Made by a program: the position numbers and the translations under genes | Assembly: GCA_000469685.2 (NCBI GenBank) | Contig: LS997565.1 | Span: 31,590,645 to 31,654,644 of the forward strand | Length of the DNA stretch: 64,000 nucleotides | Reading direction: 5' to 3' | Source: Haemonchus contortus | Taxonomy: Eukaryota; Nematoda; Chromadorea; Rhabditida; Trichostrongylidae | Shown: positions 58,716-64,000 of the stretch, one piece after another | Position numbering within the stretch: the first letter of the stretch is position 1 | Layout: the number at the start of each line of letters is the position of its first letter | The notes under the pieces: model-generated | What the model was told of the DNA's origin: nothing | What the model saw: only the letters and a program-made list of their open reading frames with translations | Databases searched by the model: none

Positions 58716-58863
58716 TATAAGGTTTACGTTCAGCCATTAGCCGTCTACCTCAACTGGGGTTGTGGATCACACTTCTTCTTCAATGTTCTCCTGACTAGTT
58801 TTGTTTGGCTTCTTGGTATTGGACATGCTTGGATTATGGTCACCACTTTCGCAATTCTGAAAT
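58716..58863 (+). CDS. PMP3/UPF0057-like membrane protein exon
   Basis: Acceptor GACGTAGCAG before 58716; 49 codons read VQPLAVYLNWGCGSHFFFN, VLLTSFVWLLGIGHAWIM, ending in phase 1 at a GTAAAG donor. This matches the two-helix PMP3 pattern (PPLAVFL..GCG..F.INILLT.LG..PGIIHA). Family members are 50-60-residue plasma-membrane proteins linked to ion homeostasis in yeast and plants; two are close homologs in worms in general, role unknown. The usual Pro of WIPGIIHA is Leu (WLLGIGHA). Flanking exons not found; it may be a fragment. Confidence 0.6.
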
Positions 58864-58954
58864 GTAAAGATCGAATAACAAGTTTTATGGAGAAGCCTGT
58901 GGTCAATCCAATGTAAGCTGATTCTATTTCCAGAAATCAGGAAGAAATGCGAGG

Positions 58955-60945
58955 ACCGCTTAAAGGCACAGTTTACGATAATTTTGAGATACTTGTTTTC
59001 AATCGAAAAGCGGAAGTATAGATTGGAAATAGTTCATCAGTAGTGAAGAAAGCGAGTAAAATTCGCCGATTTCGAGAGGAATATGGCTTCTCAAAAGTAG
59101 GGAAAATAGAGGTTGGACGAGATCGCCATGACGGAAATAACATGGGAAGGTTATTCGGACGAGAGTTCAGTTATTGCAGTTGCACAAACAGCTGCAGCTG
59201 ACTGCACCAAGCCAGAACTGTACAGAACTGTCTTTCTCTGTCGCTATGGGCCGTGACAAATTGTTTCAACCACCTACATGGATTCTTTTATGATCGGTGC
59301 AGCTTCTGCAATGCCAGTGAAACTCGTCCGAGGGTACACACGGGAAATCTTTGAGCCATTATAACTTCCCAACTAGGCCATTTTCCGAATAGTGCCAGAT
59401 ATGGATACGCGGGGTCTCAAATTCATCGCGGGGATCTCATAAACCACTTCTATCGTTAACTGTGCCTTCAATGTAGAACCATAGATGGATCGTGAACGCA
59501 GATTGATGGTTTTCGGATTGATGCCCCTTAGGTGATATGACTACGATCGCTGTTCTACACCCGCGTAGGCTTATGTGTATGAACAGCAACATTACGGATC
59601 GTATGTTATGGTATGGTTCGTTGGAAAGTGGTGACCACTTCATGATTGTTGTTGTTGTCCCAACGACTAGGGTCTTGGGAAAGCATATGCCGGGAGATTG
59701 ACAAAAATCCTGATTTTTTGAAACGTTCTGAAAATTTTCTGAAGAAATGTTCTAAGGGTACACTACTCAATTCTATGTGCATAACATATAAGGGGTTATC
59801 TTAAGATCGCAGTCTGTCCACCGCAACAAAGCTAAGCTTTAATCTTTTCTGACTTTGAAGCACTGACAATGAGTGCATGCAGAATGGGAGGGGCATGTCG
59901 ATGAGCATTAGTAGATAAATAGCAGGATTGGAACTCCCTGAAAAAGGACTTGTCGTGTATGGGTGAAGATTTCACAAATTACAAGATAAAATAAGCAAGG
60001 AAGAGAGGCCCGGAGATGTGGGTGGTGTCCTGATATACCTATTCTATAGGAATTGCCAGAATGTTTCAGAAGAAAGAGAGGACCAACCCCGAATATCGGC
60101 TAACGTCTGAACAATCTGTCTCCCAGGGACATCGCTCAGGTGATTGGCCGAAGTCCCAGCAGAATGGTCGAATAATATCGTTATTATAGATACAGTTTGC
60201 TTTACAACAGAAAATATAGTTGCTTGTGAGTGTGAATCTCTAGGCGCTTTGTTCACACTCGCACTGTTTGACTACCCTGCACACATGCTTGCGGCTCAAC
60301 ATTACAACCTACATTGGCTTCAATATCAAGGGGATGCATGGTGAAAAAGCTGTAGGAATGTTGTTTCCGAGTGAGCGAAACACAGGTGCCTCAGTTCTGC
60401 AGCTGAACGGGCGAGGATCACAGCAACTTTCTGCATTGAAGGCAGAGTTCACGACAAAAATAGTTTCTGAGATCCCTCACAGGATGAATTTGAGGCCCCC
60501 GCGTATACCATATCTGGCACTATTATGTCGGAAAATGGCCTAGTTAGGGAGTTTGTAAAGGCTCAAAGATTTGCCCGTGTGTACCCTCGGACGAGTTTCA
60601 TTCTAGAGGCTGCACCGATCATAAGGGAACCCATGTACGAAATTCAAACAACTTGTCATGATCCATAGCGACAGTGAAAGACAGTTCTGTATAGTTCTGG
60701 CTTGATGTAGTCAGCTCTTTGCGCAATTGCAATAACTGAGATTTCGTCCGAATACCCCTTCCATGTTATTTCCGTCATGGCAATCTCGTCCAGCCTCAAT
60801 TTTCCCTACTTTGAGGAGCCATATTTTTCTCGAAATCAGCTAATTCTCTCGCTTTCTTCACTATCGATGAACTATTCCCGATCTATGTATACTTCCGCTT
60901 TTTGAGTAGAACAGGGTTCCTCGAAATTATCGTGAACTGTGCCTT
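58955..60945. repeat. Inverted pair of repeat R-A (copies 2 and 3)
   Basis: Copy 2 (58955-59430, minus orientation) and copy 3 (60470-60945, plus) face each other across about 1 kb. Landmarks: TAGATTGGAAATAGTTCATC / GATGAACTATTCCCGATCTA and GACGAGATCGCCATGACGG / CCGTCATGGCAATCTCGTC. The spacer contains short frames, including one near 60044-60256, without a recognised family. Confidence 0.65.
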
Positions 60946-61001
60946 TAAAGCTCTATCTGTGGTTAACTGTTGGCATAAACTTGTGATACTATGAGGTAGA
61001 A

Positions 61002-61056
61002 GCGAACATTCAAACATTCAATATAATGACAATATATTGAATGTTTGAATGTTCGC
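61002..61056. repeat. Perfect 24-bp-arm hairpin
   Basis: GCGAACATTCAAACATTCAA plus TATA (61002-61025), loop ATGACAA, then the exact reverse complement (61033-61056). Lies just after R-A copy 3. It would form a strong RNA or cruciform hairpin. Confidence 0.9.
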
Positions 61057-62560
61057 ATAATATACAAACAATAAATATAATAAGACATTCGATGGCTTTA
61101 GAGGACCAGGCATGGAAGTCCAATCAGACGATAGAGAAAATACGGAAGCTATTATTGGCTAGCTATTATCCCCTCTCAAAACACAGCTAATGATGTGATG
61201 TTTTTCGATGTGCAAAAGAATTTCCCATGGATAACGGGAATGAATCGTATTCACTATCCAATCATTATTATTTTCCTATTGTAATCATGCTATCTACGAG
61301 ATTAAATATTTAGGCGTTATTGTTTTGAGTTTGCACTCCTGTGAGGTTTCAAGAATAGCCATTTTTGGCTCTACAAGAGTATACTGGAAGAAAGGCGACT
61401 TTCTCAAAAATTTTCCTCTCAAAACCACTTCTACGTAGAATAAAGAACGTTGCAGGGGAAAAACTTCCTAGTTATCGTGTTCATGTTGGTTTGCCCATGT
61501 GTTTGCGCGTGTGTGTCCGACCGGGAACTAGACACAGGATTAATACGCTGATAGTAGGTGAAAAGAAGTGATGAGATGGACCCCGTTCGCGGTAGGCATT
61601 GGGCGGATGAAGGTGTGGGAGCGTGAAATGCGAGTAATCTGAGTCAACCTACGCAGTCTTGTTGGAACAAGCCTGGAAAAGAGCAAAGTAATCAAGCGCG
61701 CAGAACTAGAAGGGAGCTCAAAGAAGGAGAAAATGTCAGAAGTTTCTTAACTTCCTCTTGAGTAAACGGCTTCTTCAATGGATGGTCAATGTGATTGGTC
61801 AAGAGAGGGCTAGAACATATTGAAACGAGGTTGCTCAGTTGGTGGCCAAACTTCATGTATTGGCACCTCTATCGCTGGAGTTCTAGCCATCACTTCTATT
61901 TTCAGCTCTGTCGGTTACACTTATAGAATTATGGACCATCTGGTCAATAATTCACATTTGACCTCAAGTCAATTAAAATTGAATCAATGTATGTATGTAC
62001 CTACACAAACATTTAAAAATTAGAAATTTAGACAAACAAATAAATATAAGCGTAAGCCATAAAATTAATGGATGAAAAATGAACATAAATATGATAATAA
62101 TTTTTTTTATTGTGGTTAAATATAAGTACAACAATTTCAACAATAAAAAGACGACTAAAGCAAGAATAAACAAGGCAATAGTACAAATATTACAATTAAT
62201 GAGTGCGTGATAATGAGCACTATAAGCCTTGCCATGTCATAGGGTATTTCCTTCCAAAAAAGTCGATGAAAAATCGCGAAAAAACGGAAACAATCCAGTA
62301 ATTGAGGGGTGTGCTGAATCCCACAGTAGCCTCAAAACATGTGGATTGCTTTTTGTTTGCCTCATGCTGTGGGAGATTTCAGAGCGCAAACAGGTTGTGC
62401 TCATCAATTCACGTGCATTTACACATATTTAGTGGATAACATTACGCTAAATGGCAGCAGTTAACAGTGGATCAAAGAAGCTAGTCTTCCGTCACATGTG
62501 GAAATGGAAGGAGAAAGCAAGAAATCCTCTATACCCTGTTTGAGGTTATGTTTTTGTTAG
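61057..62560. other. No gene recognised
   Basis: AT-rich (especially 61980-62180). The short frames at 61365-61571 and 61820-62023 have no recognisable domain. Confidence 0.3.
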
Positions 62561-62574
62561 TTAGGTAACTGTTG

Positions 62575-62960
62575 TAGTTTCGCCGCAGTATGCGATACGG
62601 AAGTCTCACAAGGATGGCGATTTGTAGACAAAACTTCTGCCTCGGAAGGGACCTGAACCAGTACTCGTACATAACCGGGCATGGTGCTCTTGTCCCTTAC
62701 ACTACCGAAACCCCGCTTTCCCTCGCCTTTTCAATGGCCTATGGGCCATAGCCTATCAGCGCTCACACGATAAATTGTTACGCAAACCATATTATATCGC
62801 CATTGAACCGCGAAGTTAAATGTTTTACTCGATATGACTTACTTGTTTCGGCGAAGAGAGTAAGGGATAACAGCACTGTGCCCGGAAAGCCCGAGTGTGG
62901 GTTCGAGTCCCCTTCGAAGCCGAAGTTCTGTCCGTTCAGCGTTTCGCGTTTCATGGCGGA
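62575..62960. mobile_element. Foldback F1 with tRNA-like arms, copy 5
   Basis: The left arm (62580-62735) carries GCCGCAGTATGCGATACGG, TCTCACAAGGATGGCGATTT and a minus-strand module. The centre GGCCATAGCCTATCAGC matches 20115-20130. The right arm (62845-62960) holds a + module with a perfect B-box GGTTCGAGTCC at 62900-62910. With the 19.9-kb copy, this is the most complete of the family. Confidence 0.75.
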
Positions 62961-64000
62961 ATTACAGCAGGTAACCAAGCATCAAGTCAAAACATTTACG
63001 ATATAATATACTATTTGTGGGCGTATTTCTTTCGCCCTACAGCACTCAGACTTTTCGTTCCTAAGGTCCTTATGATCTCCTAGATGTTTCGTTGTTTTCG
63101 TTTCCCGACAAATAACCAAAACGCACTCAGTGGTAACAGGCACAACAGGGGGAAAATTTCTCATAGCAGGCTCGAAGACGAGCCACGATCAACCGTTGTA
63201 CTCTGTAGTTTTGATCAGTGGAGTGTTCTGGCTTTCCAATACGAATTCGGAAGACTGTACTGGCATATGTGAAAGGCAGCAGTCGAAATAGTATGCCTAT
63301 TCTGACTCTTGAAGTTTTCGGAGCACTCACCCCGAAAACGTTGATTGTAGGTCTCCACCATTTATGCAAGTGGATCGCACTCAGTCACTTTTCTTATGCG
63401 GTAATCATATGCACAGTATTTGCTCTCTTTTTGTTATGTGGTATTCATATATATTTGGTTGGGAATGTATCGGGATGGCAAGGAGGACATGGGGCCTTAC
63501 TAGATGGAGGGCTGGTGAAAGCTCCACTCCGATAAAATACATGATGCTCATTCTCACGAACATTATCGAAATCTTCGGCGTATCAATGAAGACACATTCC
63601 TTTCGGAAGGGACTCCTCAGAAAAAGATTATTGTGGTAGGTATCCCAATCAACTGTGACGAATCGTGAACTATAGGATGAGGACGTGGGAATTGTCTCTT
63701 GAGAGATTAGAATAAAACAATCAAGGGAACTAATGAGTATATTGTGAGTGGGGAGGTCCAAATTTTCTGCTGTCTCTTGACTAATTCTTAGCCAAGCTCC
63801 ATTCCTCGGTAATCATACCCTTAGAAAATGAGACCCCTGAAAATTTCTTAGAAGTGTAGCCTTATGAACCATATCCTACGGGAGCTGTCCAGGAGACCAC
63901 ATTTGAGAGAGTTTATGTCACGCCGCAATGTACACTAAGATTTTCAGGGTTTTTCGGGATTTTTTCTCAGCACTGGACACAACGTGCTCGAATTATGAGG
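62961..64000. other. Unassigned end of window
   Basis: A + frame at 63218-63535 has one clear hydrophobic stretch (YAVIICTVFALFLLCGIHIY) and could contain a membrane-protein exon, but no family or convincing splice pair was recognised. Nothing else is supportable. Confidence 0.25.

Noticed and set aside
63218..63535. Membrane protein gene
   Set aside because: Only one hydrophobic stretch and no supporting splice or family evidence; left as unassigned.

Overview
The window looks like accessory DNA of a parasitic nematode, most likely a strongylid (hookworm-like). The evidence is nematode-type 7TM chemoreceptor exons, TTTCAG-style 3' splice sites, a Tc3-type transposase, Hsmar1/cecropia-like mariner ends, an RTE-type LINE tail and large ACAT and CA microsatellites. 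There is no operon structure, rRNA gene or plausible functional tRNA gene. Most open frames are either microsatellite artefacts (ATGT/ACAT and CA tracts are open in all frames) or fragments of repeats. Real genes had to be found as short exons bounded by splice sites.

Genes. (1) An Egalitarian/EXD1-type 3'-5' exonuclease-domain gene lies on + at about 173-4540. Its catalytic residues look degenerate and two splice donors look damaged. (2) Two paralogous Srv-like 7TM chemoreceptor genes lie on the minus strand: gene A (25080 to 11287) and gene B (51770 to 47185). Five exons were identified in each, with identical exon lengths (133, 200, 153, 135 and 123 bp). Gene A is about three times longer because its introns are full of transposable elements. 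(3) Single exons of other genes: a PMP3/UPF0057-like exon (58716-58863 +), a terminal exon with a poly(A) signal (48726-48932 +), a pair of paralogous terminal exons (32040-31925 and 54480-54365, both minus), and a possible first exon (53595-53693 +).

Mobile DNA. There are four Tc1/mariner-superfamily elements with TA target duplications: a Tc3-like element with nested terminal repeats (8485-10075), a decayed element (13244-14511), a mariner formed from two 5' ends joined head to head (16681-17792), and an internally deleted mariner (57816-58673). Retroelement remains are a Penelope-like element broken up by both large microsatellites (28150-31260 minus) and an RTE-type reverse transcriptase tail (39420-38775 minus). 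There are several foldback (inverted-repeat) elements, two families of which carry tRNA-like A-box/B-box modules in their arms, plus a tRNA-headed SINE with a TTTATCC tail.

Layout. 1-4.5 kb exonuclease-domain gene; 4.5-10.5 kb repeats and the Tc3-like element; 11-25 kb chemoreceptor A with its transposon-filled introns; 25.8-31.3 kb giant microsatellites inside Penelope-like remains; 32-36 kb a large foldback, a GT-headed repeat array and the SINE; 36-46 kb repeat families and the RTE tail; 46.4-51.8 kb chemoreceptor B; 52-64 kb small inverted-repeat elements, the PMP3-like exon, a mariner and repeats. Repeat-family labels (R-A to R-F, F1 to F4) are mine and come from comparing sequences within this window only.
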